This document shows positions 1 to 15,100 of a DNA stretch of 60,000 nucleotides, piece by piece. Within the stretch, counting starts at the first letter, position 1. Each line of letters opens with the position of its first letter. A program made the translations under genes and the position numbers. The stretch covers positions 312,001-372,000 of the forward strand of contig NMRA01000089.1 of NCBI GenBank assembly GCA_002633005.1, read 5' to 3'. The notes under the pieces were generated by a model. It worked only from the letters and a program-made list of their open reading frames with translations. It had not been told where the DNA came from and ran no database searches. This stretch comes from Phoronis australis. Lineage: Eukaryota; Phoronida; Phoronidae.

Positions 1-102
1 GACCGCCATTGTAGGGCAGGTCTGTGGAATGTTTACCAGTCACTGCGTCACGAGCCACTTGACCACTGTCTTCACTGCTCACGCTACCATGGCGACCTGC
101 TC
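1..102 (-). pseudogene. Second, partial copy of CCDC88 exon 27 (probable second haplotype)
   Basis: Same exon start as at 452, with two base differences: positions 76 and 82 versus 426 and 432. One changes Met to Val on the coding strand, one is silent. Runs off the left edge, so this could be the copy that continues into the rest of the gene. Best read as the other allele, not a real tandem exon. Confidence 0.7.
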
Positions 103-3100
103 CTGCACAATACACAGCCATCCAATCAAAAATCAGCTCCAATGACATCACACGCGTAACACACCTATTTAACAATGAACGATAACTACGTACTTCAAGA
201 TAAAGAGGGTATTTTAGATAACTACTGCCAATCGTCTTTTTNGCACGGGTGGTGTTTTATTGTTTTCTCTCAGGAATTGTTCAAGTGATATCTCCTCACT
301 GCCTGGTGAAGGCTGGTTTGTATGGCGTGGGGAGCTCTTGGGTGTATGCTGACCGCCATTGTAGGGCAGGTCTGTGGAATGTTTACCAGTCACTGCGTCA
401 CGAGCCACTTGACCACTGTCTTCACTACTCATGCTACCATGGCGACCTGCTCCTGCACAATACACAGCCAGCCAATCAAAAATTAGCTCCAATGACAACA
501 CAGATCATGCTTAAGATATAAATGTCTTATGTTACCTGGACAAAAGCACTGAGATCCACAAAACGCACAACACACCTATTTAACAATGAACGATAACTAC
601 GTACTTCAAGATCAAGAGGGTATTTTGGATAACTACTGCCAATCGTCTTTTTGTGAAAGTTAAGCAAAAACAATTACTTCAACAAGGGTATGAGTCCAGA
701 TGCATAAATGTTATACGCCATAGAAAACATCACCATATCTCAAGATTTCTATCGACTGGTAAACAATGCTGCTGACAGCACGCGGCTGGCTAATGTATCT
801 ATTAGATAGTAGTTTCAACCAGGGCCCAGGATCTAATCTTTTTACTCCAAATCTAACTGAAATTTTTGTTATTTTCTATTCTGCTTCTGTGCAAACTCGA
901 GATAAGTATCAATTATTCTATATTTGAGTACATAAAGGCTTACAGGTGTAACTGTCGGATCCTGGTTTGAACCTGATGACCTCAGCACTAAGGTTAAAGG
1001 TTGGAGTGTGAACCTGGTGACCTCAGCACTAAGGTTAAAGGTTTGAGTGTGAACCTGGTGACCTCACCACTAAGGTTAAAGGTTTGAGTGTGAACTGGAA
1101 AAATCGAGTTAATGCTCAAAATCTGGAGTTTTTACTCGAGTTTGTAGCTCGAATCTAAGAGTTATCAAGTGCAAACGTGGACTAGAAACTCGTATGCATA
1201 TTAAACCATAATGTTCTCAAGCACGGACTAATGGACATCTACCTCGAATTCATACAAAAGTAGTGCGGATAATGCCAAAAATAGTTTTGAGTTTGATTTT
1301 ACGTAAAAAGATTAGACCCCCGGGCACAGATCTGAAAGCCCAGGACCACTTTTCAGAGGCATTTACAACAGTAAAAGAGAAAGTGGGGATTTTTGGACAT
1401 TCTGGTTTAGGTTAGCATCTTAAGATGTCTATAGATTATTGGATATCATTTTTCATTAGAAATCAGAAAAAATTCAACCATTTCCACAACTGGATCTTGA
1501 CCTCACAATAACCATTCTTACCCATTTTTCACAATGTCTACTACGGTTGTATCCCGTCAATATCCACGTAGTATCTAAAGTCATTTCAGGTTCTAATGTC
1601 TACTAAAACGTCCGAAAATCCCCTCGTAAGACAAATCAATACAACAGCGGATCTTACCACCGCTAAAGTTACTGCCACTGCTCTGACGACGATCAGTAAA
1701 GTAAGGAGAATAGTTGTAACCAACGGCAACTGAAACACACAACACACTAGATAGGAAAACACAGAGTGGAGACCCAGTATGTGGTCTGAACCCGTAAGTA
1801 CTGGGAGTAGCCATTCAGATGCACCGGAAATTTGCGATAAAAATTGCCTGGGCATACATTCGTAAATTTGCACATTTGTTACAAGTATAGAAACTTAAAT
1901 ACAAGCTCAAGCATGCAAATGGAAAATTTACCAGCAACATCAATACGGAATGAGGGTCAACATATGTACCTCAAAGATAGTACAGGACCAATGGTATGTT
2001 CATGTAGATAAACCAAAATGTGCTAAATAAACTACATCCCATTTCTCATAAAGCCATGTTTTGTTTGAAACTCCCAGACATTGCTCAACTGGGAAACCAT
2101 ACTTATCGCAGAAATTTCTAAGTGTGGCTTCGAAAGCACGACCATGAGCACGTATTCCGAAAATTTTATGACTAAAGGCATGGGAGCCTATATTTGGGAG
2201 GGGGTCTGTTTGCTTAAAGTATCAATAGAGTTTGGGCAACTGACATACATATTAAGCCTTGAGTCTTGATGCAGGATTTGACTGGCCATCGTGTTGACAG
2301 AATGCATCCTCTGGATTTGCTGATCCAGCCTCCAGTGTTTTTGGACCATGAAGTCCAACAGTTGAATTTTGAGGTGTTGTCCCAGTACTTATGAGTATTT
2401 TGTTCACTCAGACATATCATAGGAAAGCAGTTAGGAAATTAAAATTAATAAAATTGCAACTGAAAGTAAGCCCTATCACCATATTTGGGCACTATTCCTT
2501 TCACCAAACAGCCCACAAACTAAATACAGATATTTAGAGAATAGTTTCACTTTAGCAAGAAAGGAAAAGTGTAAGAGAAAATAAAAATCCCACTCGGCAA
2601 ATAACAAAAAGATAGGAAAGCCAGCGCACGCTGCAGTGCACAAACTAGAGAGCTCACCTGCTGTATAAGATCCCGCAGACCCGGCAGAAATTGTGTCTGC
2701 AGACTTCGTGGGTGGTCTAGGAGAATAATCGCTAAGAATATCTTCACTGGAACGAGCACCTGTAGACAGTCACATAGAACAAACTTACACTACAATGCAA
2801 TAAACGCAAAATTAATGTTAAGCTAGTGTTAATGGTTATAGTGAAGGAGAGTAAAACTAGTGATTAAACGCACAATGAAGCTACAGCACAAGCCAAAAGC
2901 ATTCAGACAAAATGAACCATAATTCCCTGTAACAACGGCACGGTGAAAGCAATATTTTGTGTCAGAGTAGTCTCCTCTGATGGCCCAAAATGAATGGGAA
3001 TCAATCAGAAAGTTAATTAAGTGACTAAGCCATATTGTAATTAGAATTGTTATTACCAGTCATTTTTGCTGTTAACAGAAACAACAGTCATGAAATGGTA

Positions 3101-6100
3101 TTTTGTCTGATTACTTTTGCGTTAGTTAAGACTTTAAGACCTCGGTGTCTATGGTGGACGTTATTGTAAGGTTTGTATTTACTCGACTGTAAATAAATAC
3201 ATTGAACACAAGGTTACATGGGACCATACAAAATTGTTCAAATGTGACCAACGTTCAGAACATCATGTCTCACAAAACGGCCAACCAAATTCAAGTGAAA
3301 CTCTGAGCCACTATAATTTATGCACTGCTTTAAAATTAAGGAATTGTTTTAAATCATTCCACTTTCTGATTTTTAGAGTTTGTAGAAGAAAAACTCAAAG
3401 GTTACATAAAAGCTAAAAAATAAAGAATTATTTAGAAAAGTGTAATGGTGTTTTTTAAATTTCATCTGTAAGAGTGAAACAAATTTGGTCACCTTATTGT
3501 TTTGCTTTGAATGCGCATTTCTTTCTTGCTTAACTTTATCACAAATACAATGCCACGTGACTTAACTAATGGCAGACAGGTATACGGTGAAAAGCCAACT
3601 TCTCCAAGCTTTCTACTTTCAGGAAACATACTTTTATATACTTTTATGGAGTTAAATTCAATGGTTTTCTAGATATTTGACTACTGCTGACTTGCGAATA
3701 AGGTCCTACAAACATGAAGTGTTTTAACATCGTCTGGTTCACAAAGATTCTGTTAAAAGAAAGAAGGTGCATAAGCTAATACAGTGGTTGTGACAAATCT
3801 GGTCAGTTGCACTTATTAAAGAAAAGTGAATCAACACATATCAAGCATATGGCTGCGTTAAAGTTGAGACTGCGCGTGCATTCGTATGCGGAAAATGGTG
3901 AAAAAAAAAACAGCTAGTCAGTAACAATGCCAAAATTACAGTTACAATTCTGGCGTAGTGTTATGATGTAAAATTATAATATAAACTCATCTTCTGGAAA
4001 TTCTTCAGCTATTTTGCACTAAAAAATTTCCAAAATTATCGCTTTTCTGTTTTTCAAAGGCAGAATATTAGAAACTTTTAAAAACTAAACGTTTCATTAC
4101 ATCTGCACACTACAACAAGACAAGCAGACCGAAAGTTTAATATTCATTTTTGTTAAATTTTCCAAAGTAAAATTTCACTTGTTTACCATATTTTGTGCTC
4201 AATAGGTGAAAAATTACCATTATATTTTATGTTTGTGAAATCAAAAAAACAAGACAAGTCCTTGTTTACACAAGTACTAGTCTAATAGCAACATTGGTTT
4301 TGCACGCGTAATCTCACGGCCACTTAAATGTTTGACACTTGCACAAGCAATATCCTATGAAGAAACTAGCTATTACACACCTCTAAGTTTGAAGCCTTGT
4401 GGGCTATGCAGCTTGAACATGTTAAGGGCAGTTGTTGAAGAGGCCAATTGCCTGTGATGTTTAGACAGGTTGGTGGCAAAAGACTTTGGACTTTCACTTA
4501 TGTCACCTAGTTGCAGCAATAAGATGAAATAATAACACTGAATACCGTAAATTTCCCAATTTCGTGTGAAAGTGAATAAAAAGCAGACATGAACCAGTTT
4601 TAATGACAGCAATTCTCAATTGCTTCAGCCAGGAAGTTCCACAGGTCTGAAATCTTGATTTTCGGGTCAACTTCTCAGATCGCACCGGAGAGCACTTGCA
4701 GAAAAGGAAACTTTGATGGAAATTTACGGTAGACAAAGGTGCAAAAACACAAGTCACTCACTAGCAGGTGAAACTACGGTGATAAAAAACATCACGCGTG
4801 CACAGGAAATATTAGCAGTCTATTTCGCAGTTATGGTCAACACTCTATAGATAAAACACACAACAAAGTTAATTAGCGCATAGAACACAACTCTAAAACA
4901 GAATAATGCAAGTGCATCAGAAAGGTTAATGGTTAACTGTGTAACTAAACTGGAGTTGCAATACAAGCACATTTTGTGTTGAAGCAAAATTCATTGTAAT
5001 TCCGAGCATAAAATTGCCACAGATTTCAGTATTACACTTATAACTCAGCAGTGACATAGACAGTATACTCGACTGCACATTTTCCAAAACGATGCAAGAA
5101 ACTGTCGTTGAATAGAAAGAGTTTCTACAAGTGAAATTCCTTCCATAACTTGGGCAGAACATTAGGTTATTTAAAGCAGGCAACTCTAAGTATGTGAATG
5201 AGCATGACACTGATACACAATCCCCAGACAGCCAATAGGCAGTACGTATGTGTACTGACCTTCCTTTTTGCGAGTCAGAGGCGTATTGTGTTCGTCAGTG
5301 CCATCACCGTAGGAGCCCAGTGACGAAGTGTCGGGACTGTTAGCTGAGCCAGTGTCCGCAAGGTTGGGAGTGGAGCGATACTTCTCACGCTCCTTTTGTC
5401 TCTGGAACATCAAAATAGAACATAGCAACAGCAACTACAACTGTTACAAAGAAAACAGTGATGTGTCAGAGGCTTTTATATAGAGTCCACAAATTACGCT
5501 AACTTAGTTTTAATACATAACCATGAATAAATGTATAAACAAGCACTTAAAATAAACCAATGAGGTCATGCTTTACAGTATACTGAAGGAGGATGTTCCA
5601 TGCAGTTAATGAAAGGCTTTCAACTTGAGTTGAGACGATTCAAACAACCAAACTATCAATGCATTCAAAGGCTTTAGAGCAAAGAAATGGAAATTGAATA
5701 GTAACTAACACCTGACTAAAACACAATTTAACCATCATGCCTCATGCATTGAAGAAACAATCCACTCCCGTACACCATACTACACTAAAACCTGAAGCTT
5801 GGACCAATGACAACCTAAAGTCACATTAAACTTCATCAATTTCATAAATATTTCTGCAACCCGAAAACTAGGGAAATAGCAGTTGAAAGCGCTAGATTTT
5901 GATAAGCCACAGGTGGCTACAAATGCTCTCTCAGTTTCCTCCTCATCTTTACACGGCAGTCACAATGAGGAAGCGTCGATTTCACAAAGACTGGGAAGAA
6001 AATCCACTTCTTCGCTACAGAGAAAAAGCCTGACCAGACCAGAGATGTGAACTTGCAACAGGACAGACGCGGGACAGTTTGTTTCAGCGGCCAGGCCATT

Positions 6101-9100
6101 GTTGACCACTACCGGGGCTCTGCTATGGAGGAGACACTTGTCATCCCCAGCATGCATCCCTATTACCAAGTCAATCAGTCTATCTAACAATATCAAATAG
6201 ATGTGCGGTTAGTTGCAAGCCATGAGATACCTCCTCTTGTATGGCAGCTAGTTCCGCTGGCATAAATGTAACTATTGTTTTGCGCCGCTTACGCAACGAC
6301 CGCTGTGAAAAAATACAAAGGCTAAGACGTCAGTTCACCTGTCATACACCCAGTTTCGTATGTGTAACTGTACAGACCTTTCGAACGTTTTCATAATCAT
6401 ATAAACAGGAATAAACAATAGTTTTATTAATACGATGGAGATCTGCTTATGTCTTAAATATCTACTGACATCACATCATGTTTCAAAGGGACTCCTGTTG
6501 AAAAAGAATCAGTTAAGTTGTATATAACTATGCTATTATAAATCAGTGCACTGACAGGGTTTAAGTATGAATTATTAGTCATCTTTCACGCCATATGTTG
6601 GTCACTGCCATGTTATAAGTTGTGACTACGAAAAAGCATTTGATACAATATTGCAGAGATACTGCGGAATATCTAAAGAACTGCGTTCAGCGAAGAATGG
6701 ATTTGCAGCTTTGCCTTCTAGCTGGTTCACGCCAAGTACTCCCAAAATACATCACTTGGAATCTTCTGCGAAATTGATTGACAGCTGCAGGTTACGGGTG
6801 TTTCAAAGGCCTCGTGTATCTCTGAACATGCGTATTAAGACCAAAATACATAGTCAAGAATGTCATGACGCTAAATATCCAACTAAGTCTTTGGTGAATC
6901 TTGTAAGTCTATGTATTGGACAGGTGTCATTATGTGATGATTAGATATTAAATATAACAAATGTTTCAAATTGGCTAAATTTCCATGTGCCACCCTTTGC
7001 CCGACTCAGTTTACTTTTTGTTGTATATCACTAGGACCACCATCCATCCTAATAAATAGAATATGGGTGATCTCTAGCCACGCGGAGTGAATCAGCGAGT
7101 GTTCAGTAAAAGTTGATAGCTGACTGCACCAACAGACTGACCAATTTGTAAAATTATTGTGAGAACTAAGCTAAAAAAATAAACATCGCCAACCCGGTAC
7201 AAGACACTTAGGATTGTTGTTTTGCATTTTATAATGTACTTTTATTTTGGGAATACTTGACACGATGAGCAGTGAAAGAAATCGATCACAACGGTGAATT
7301 TCCTCAACTGGAAACACAACCCCACCTTCAAAAATATAAGTCGACTCTAAAGCTAAAGCAAATCTACTTGCAAAGCCAAGAACAACCTCTCCATCAACAC
7401 TTGTGGAATGATTTTAATTCATATATAAACAAACATATAAATAAATAATAATGAAATCAGATCTGCAGAGCTAACTAGAGGCAGTCAGCAGTTCTATTTG
7501 AGCTGCAGCAAATTCCATTCTGAATACTTTTTAAGGACTTTATTTGGCCAAAGTTAATTCTGACAGTTGTAGCTGAGAAGAGAACTGCTGACTGAATGAA
7601 GAAAACGAGAGAACCACAACCCATTTAACTAATAACTGAGCATCAATAGTTTGGTTGGAACTAATAATTGAATCACTCTGAAGGGTGTGCTCTCATCTAT
7701 ACAACCTCTTGTTGGTAGCCGGTCAAACAAACCACAGTTCCTGACTCTGAACTCTGAACAAAAATACAAAAATCAGTGGCAGAAAACACAACGGATCTCA
7801 ACGAGCAAGACAAACTGCTTCAGGGAAGATCTGCAAGATACTTCACACGGACATCCTGAGCTCACAATGGTCTACAGTGAAGCTCATCACCATTATTTTG
7901 GTCTCACACTTGCTTCAGCTTAGTTTCAATCACAGCTACAGATTTTTGGACCTCCAAAAGTGCACTCAGTCTCACTTCAGTGAGGAAGCACTAGTACGTT
8001 TGCAAAACGATTTCAAAACAGAGCTAACAACCCTAAGCAGTTTGTACCGTCGCTTATTGAGCAGTTTAGCTGCAGATCACCTCAAGTTTGGAACACCACA
8101 ACTTTGGCGACTTACCAAAGAAGAGACCTAATGGTGACAAGTGACATCATACTATACAACAGTGATAACTACATTAGGCTCACCCGAGAGTTCACCTATG
8201 TCAAAGTAACAATGAACTTGTTTTACTAATCAATGACAATGATTAACCGAGTTCTTTTATAAACAACTGGAATATTAATTGTGTCTGTTATAATAAACTT
8301 TTGAGCAACTGCAAAAATGATTCAAGTTAAATACTCACTCTGTTGATGAAACCTTTGGCTTTTCGTACAATGTTGAATCCAAAACTTTTGTTCCTTCGAG
8401 AAAGAAAAAAAACATTTTACTAGGTTACAAGACATGGCAAAAAGGTTACAATTCCTTTACCTTATCGGAACTCTGTGCCGGGGTAAAAATCAGTTGTTTC
8501 CTTTTTAGCCGTCTTAATCTGAGACTGTACTTAGCATGATCAGCTTATAAGCCAAGTCGGAACCCGCCATGTCACCATTATCACACAGAAATTTTGCTAA
8601 CATTTCCAATCTTAAAACTTTCAGAACTTGACAATTACAGTAAAACGGCAGCAGACCTACGACTATCCAGATATACGAGCACATCACAGGCACATAAGCA
8701 GTCATGAAATCACGCACGCACGCACACGCACACTTACTTTTTGTTAGGTGAAGGATCGTAGTTCTTATACTGGTCCATAATCTTTTCCTCCAGCTTTTCT
8801 TTCTGTCGTCGCAGATCAGACAACTTTTCCCTAGTATGAAGAAGTGAACAATTGCTGACAGAACGGTGATACAGGTGAGCAACTTTTGAATGACAAAAAT
8901 GACCACTAGGCGCTTATTAGGGCGAATACGGTAACTTTAAACCACTTACAACTATTCAACAGATCCTCACTTGTTCCCTACTACGACAAGAAGTGATTTC
9001 TGGGGTTGGGAGAGAGTGATGGTTAGTTATCACTCGAGGTCGGGCTCAGCGCAGAAACTGACCAGCTGAGTGAAGCAAAATTCTCAAGCCTGATCTAGTT

Positions 9101-12100
9101 CAGGCAATAACAAGCTATCACTATTCTCAAGTCCAGAAATCACTTACTAATTTGAGTTAGGAACAATCTGAAACCAAGTTTATAACAGTAAGTTGACAAA
9201 CCCATAAGTTATTTTTTTTGCCAGAAACTTAGTTCAAAGTAGCTTTAAGTGCACTAAAGCAAACATTGGCAGATAACCTGGGACTGGATTGAAGAGGTCA
9301 AATTTAATTGGCCTGTACAGTCTTGTGATTTTCTTAACTCATAGGTGCCCTAGATGGACAGAGGGAACAAAAATCAAATCTTACTAGGGAAATGGCTTTT
9401 AGTTTTGATTTTGATTTTTGCACAACTAAACTGAAAGTAATGCAGTTTAACTAACACAAATAACATCAGTTTGCAGCTATGTTGTAATGAGAAATCGAAG
9501 AACAATCGCCATGATTAAAACTATAACGTTTCGCTTTATTTCAAGAAACACCATCAGATGAAGCACACAATTTTATCACAGGACACCTTGCCATGAAGTT
9601 GGACGGTTCACCATCTGATGATTTATTTTAAATAAATAAAGCAAAACGTTAGGAAGGTTTTAAATACAGCACTTGTTCTCAGATTTCTCACCAGCCAATC
9701 TAACTAACCTACTAGATTATTGTTCGTATTTAAAGAAGACACAATAAGAAGCCGCCAAGCAGTTTGTCTTACATATAAACTCTCTCCTCCTCATGGAATG
9801 TATCCTTATTCTCCATTGCTTTGGTCAACAGCTCCTGGTTCTGCTGCAGCAAAGTCTGAAGCTGCAGTATCAACTGGCGATTCTCATCTTCAAGTTTACT
9901 GTTCAGCTGGGACAGTGCCTAGAACAATCCAATGACAAGATTAGTCAAAACTAGCCCAGATTAGGTAAGAATACTCAAGCTTTAGTAAATGTATTACAAG
10001 ACTGGCAAAGTCACTCGTCTTGATTTCAGTGAATGTCTGGCAAATAATAACTTCAAAAAATCTATCCCATCAACCGGTAATCCCTAAAAAATGTATTTTT
10101 TGGCCATGAAGCAGATACTGATTATTTAACACTCCTACCAGTAATGATGGTGACTATTTGCAATGCAAAATATGATGTGAGCATTTGTCCACAGGTGGCA
10201 GATGACAATACAGCGGTAAAAATTCTTCAGTTTGGGACAGTCTTCAAAATTTGGAACACAGCATTTAAAGCCAAAATTGAATTTTCTTGCGGAACAAAAA
10301 TTTGGCAGTTCAAAAAATTGCTGAAAATAGCCACTTCTCAACGTTTTGATACGTCTCTGTAGTCTGTAACACTGAGCTTGTCACTGATCGTAATTCTTGA
10401 ATTTGGTACAACAAATATAGCTTATTTCTCAAATTTGGCGCACAAACTCAAACCTTGAGCAATAGAACAATTTTCACTGTTCTAAACAGGAGAATTTTTA
10501 CCCTACCACTTTTACCAATTCTTTATTATGAATTAGCTAACCACTCACTTTTATCCCAGCATAAACACTATTTCAACACATTCTACCACATACCTGCACC
10601 AGCCTTACCTCGTTCCTATTGGCCATCTTGGACACCTCTACATCCATTGTGTTGATCTGCTGCTTGTATTCAGCCACATCACCTTGTAGTTGCACCTGTT
10701 CCAACTTGAGTGTGTTACACTCTGTCTTCACCTGCCTATAGTCCGTCATTATAGTCTTGTTGTCCTCACTTAGTTTCTCATTCGTCGACAACAAGCGTGC
10801 TTTATCATTCTTGAGCTGTAACACAATTTGATAACAATCGGCACGTTGACATCTCTTCACACACACCACATCCTGGTCTCATCATGTGACCTATAGTCAG
10901 GCCTGAAAAAATCTGTCCCGACCACCGTTCAAGCACATAACTGCCTGCTAACAGTGCAGACACTCTAGTCCATTTGGGAGTACATATAAAAGCTTGGGTA
11001 ATGTATCTTCTAGTGAGTATGTTTGGATTTTTGCAATTGACTGGTGGTGCCTTTAGCTCAGTAGACTAGCGCGTCTGCAGTTAGCAGAAAGTACCGGATT
11101 TGCACTCCGGTCGAGACAGAGATCTTTTCAGACCTAACTATAGGTCACATGATGTGACCAACATATGTTGTGTATGGATGACTAATAATTCTTACCATAT
11201 TGTAATTATTAGCAAAGTATAAACAGGTGATATATATACATATATATAGATATGCTGCCACTTCACAACAGTTCAATCTGTCCAAACTACCAGTATGAAA
11301 ACACCAAAACGTTCGCCACATAAATGTTTCGCTGAATTTATACTGGACCATCTTAGGAAAAATTCACAATACGGGAATTGTAAGCAAACCAGACAATAGC
11401 TAAACTACATGCCTAGCAGCTACAGTTTTTCACTGAAGAGGATGGAGTGTGAGGTCTACCAAAACACTGAATGTTGCACATGGTGTAAATAGCGAATACA
11501 TTGAACTACGGATTGCTATTTGCTCATAATCCAGGAAAATAATCACAGGGAAATTTAAGGAAAGTGGCAATCTGGTTATTGGTCAATAGCCTTCACAGGC
11601 ACTTTATGCCGCTATGCACAGTAGTACCTCATTACAGCAAACATCACAGGACCATGGAAATCTGAATGTTACACCCAGTTTGTAGTAACAAGGACAGACT
11701 AACATACATTACGTAAAACAGGGACTTGGAAGTTTATGCATTGTATAGTAATCAACATTCTAAACAAGGTATGTTGAAAGAAAGTTAAGCTTTGTTATGA
11801 TAGCTAACCACTGGTTTCAAGTTTTCCCATAATCAGATAAGAGGTGACTTTTGGATAATGGTCTGATATAATGTGACCGAATTTTGAGAACCACTTTTCT
11901 CCCCAAAATAACTGGCATCAAACTGGTTCTCAAAATACAGGCACGTTATATCTCACTATTGCCGACTTTTGGGCTTGGGAATACCTGACAGCTCGTTATT
12001 GCTCACGAAAAAGTTCTAGAAGTTGGCTTCACGCGCTTGCCATTTTATTCCCCAAAAGTAATATGGCTGGACGTAAACTGGTCTGGTGTGATGTGTAAAC

Positions 12101-15100
12101 ACTAGGTGGTGTTACTAGTTCACACACACTGTGTTACCTGATTCAGCTCAGCCTGCAAGTGTGCTGCCGACTGGGACTCCTTCTGTATAGCCTCTTGCTC
12201 CTTCAGAACATCACGCCTCATCTTGTCAATGGAATGTCGATCTAAGCCCAGCTTCTCCTGCTGCTTGGTAAGTTCCTGAATGAACACAGAATTACGTGAA
12301 CACACTGCATTCACAAACGTTCAAATTTAAGAAATCATCAAAATCATTCGCAAGTGAGATTACCACTCGGATGTGAAACCGTGTTGTGCGTTTTCCACTA
12401 ATTTGAGATTAGACGCTTCTGTCAACAGAGAGCAGTATTTTTCATAATATGTTCCTTTAACTGTCAAGTTAGTTCCTAATTCAGGCTTTACAGCCAAGAC
12501 AGCCAACAAAATATTCAAGTTTCATCAGACTTCTTCCTCATTACCAAAACTGATTCATCCTAATGGAACTTCTCAGCGAGACCAAGCTCTAACTAGATGA
12601 CAAACTAAGAACATCAACCAGGGACTTTTGAGTATGCAAAATAAATCAACCAAATGAAGAAACGAACACTTCGAACAATTATTTCTTCATGTAATATCAG
12701 GCACGAAAAATGTGTATAACGTTTCACCCACTATTCCTGATCAATCTCACTATGCTTTAATGGAGTTTTGTCCAGAGTTTTTTTAAACGGATACACATAG
12801 ACTTGCAGCATACAGTAATAAAGCCAAGGGCTTTGATAGTAATGGAATTCCATCAAATTGCATTGTACCTGATACTCCGTCCTCAGTGTTTTGTGACTGG
12901 TTTTTAGAGCACCGTGTTCTGACATTAGTTGATCGTATTCCGACGTCAGTTGTTCATGTAGCTGTTGCAGGGCCTCGTGGTCTGAGACAAGCGACTCTTG
13001 TGCAGACTGTAACTCTTCGTGGTTCACCAGGAGGCGCTCATGTTCCGTCTCAAGACCGGAGTACTGTTGTTGCAGCTGACTGTTCTGTTGCAGGGTGGAT
13101 GTAGTTTGTGATTGCAAAGTGGTTTTTTCAACCTAAAAACATCACATACCAGACATTGAAAGAAAATTTATAACGTCCTGAATTTTAACTCCTAACCAAT
13201 ATAGGAATACGTAACTAAATTTGACAAAAAGAAAATGGTTTATTATACATAGTAACAGACATCATTGCAAAAATCCATTTGATCTCATTACTGACATAAG
13301 CAGTGTTCACCCAATACTTGCCCTTGCACTGAATCATGCTGTGTACATGGACAATGGAGGGAATCTGGTGATACTTATATCAATGGAAAATAAAGGAATA
13401 CAACCAAAATGATGTTTTTTCTTCAGTTTTATTTCTAACGAACTTAAACTACATCCAAGGTGACGCACCCATCAACTCAATTTGCATCTCACTTAGTTTG
13501 ACTGCACAAAAACACAGCATCAGAGAACTCGTACCTGCATTCAATCAGTTACCACCTCTTGAAATAAAGCTCTTATTCCCTTATTTTCAAGTCACAAGGT
13601 AACAGTAACATCAAAGGTAAAATAGAGGTCCAAGATACTACAAGTCAAAGTCATATTACACTCGGGTTCTTTTCGAAATATCAACCAGTTCTGGGCAGAC
13701 GGCGGCAGAAAGTGAGACAGGCAACAATGAGCGATGGAAACAAGACGGTCAAAACGTCATAGTGATCTGGCTGAATACATATTTTTACTGATGACGACAT
13801 TCTAAGACAAGTCTGATCCATACCCAGAATTTGGAAGGAGATGGAGGGGCAAACAAGGGAGGCCGGGAAAAAAAGCATTGTAATGGGAAGGTCTGGAGAT
13901 GAACTCACTGCGTCGTGCGGGTAAGGTGGGTGATTTTGTTAAGTGTACACGAGCTACGTGCACCTGATAATATAGTAAAAGACCTAAACATACCTGTAGT
14001 TTGGCATTCTCAGACTGTAGAGTGTTCTTCTCAGTCTGTACCTGGTTCATCTGTGACTGAAGTGTTGTATTCCGTGCCTCGATCTGTTCCAGACGAGTCT
14101 GCAACTTGCCAGACTGTGTCTTCAAGTTCTTGTTTTCAGCTTCTAGCGTTGCATTCTGCGGGGAAATAAAGAACTAAGACGTGCCAGAACAATACATATC
14201 AACAACCTAAACATGCAAATCCCATTAGAAATGGATCGGCACAAGAAGCAAGCCTGTTCTAGACGAAAACGGCCAAGTAAGGAATCACACTACACAGAAT
14301 ACCCATCTATAGCAGCTGTGGAAATAGGAAGCAAGAAGTAACACAGTCTATGAAGTTGGTACATTAATAGTCCACAATAAAACCATCACACTCAAGGGCA
14401 AAGTCCACTCCAAAAAAACACCATGTGAAAGCTGCCGTTCCCTCACCTTCCTTTCAACCACAATCAGGTGGTCTTTAAATTCCATCAAGTCTTTAGTGGG
14501 ACTGGCCGTAACAGTATGGAGCAGAGTGGTCACATGACGTTGACTGAAATGATGGACCACAAAACGTCAGCTTTGACCATGGCATCAATATAAAAGAAAA
14601 ACAACTTTTAAAGATGAAATTATAAGTCAGACAGTATCTGTTCAAAGTGTAAATACCAAATCTGAATTTCATGAACAAGTAAAACTATGAGTTAATCTAC
14701 ACCTCACACCAAATGTGGTATTCATTGAAACAAAGCAGGAATAGTATACTTCAAAGATGATTACTAACTGAATTTAATGAAGCCATAGATTAACTACACC
14801 TAGGAAGAAACTACTTAATAGCCACACAAGAATTAACTATACTGCAAAACCTTAAACGAAACGAAATAACCAGTTCTGTGATAACACAACTTTCTAATAA
14901 TTAAAAGCACTGGTATTTCATCGATTTCACCAAGTAACAACATCATGGTTTGATCAGTTCATTATTTTAGGACTGCCACTTTATNTTTCACTGCATGGCA
15001 CTGTCACATTACACTATGTGCACAGCTAACTTCACACATACCTCTCTTTCACTGCATGGCACTGTCACATTACACTATGTGCACAGCTAACTTCACACAT

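Larger units (their letters stand above)
1..652. repeat. Direct duplication 1-241 / 351-652 joined at an N
   Basis: 1-241 repeats 351-652 with a few substitutions and one ~61-bp indel in the intron part (present at about 500-560, absent near 148). The copies meet at N242. High identity plus a single N points to unmerged overlapping contigs from two haplotypes. Confidence 0.85.

Noticed and set aside
8514-8906. 130-codon minus-strand frame
   Set aside because: Covers CCDC88 exon 22 in a different frame from the conserved [14 protein letters not shown] reading.
11043-11120. Possible tRNA gene
   Set aside because: Box A is good but stems and box B are degenerate, and a related diverged copy with the same non-tRNA tail lies next to it, so it is a SINE.
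12886-13104. Plus-strand frame opposite CCDC88 exon 18
   Set aside because: Antisense shadow of a conserved coiled-coil exon.
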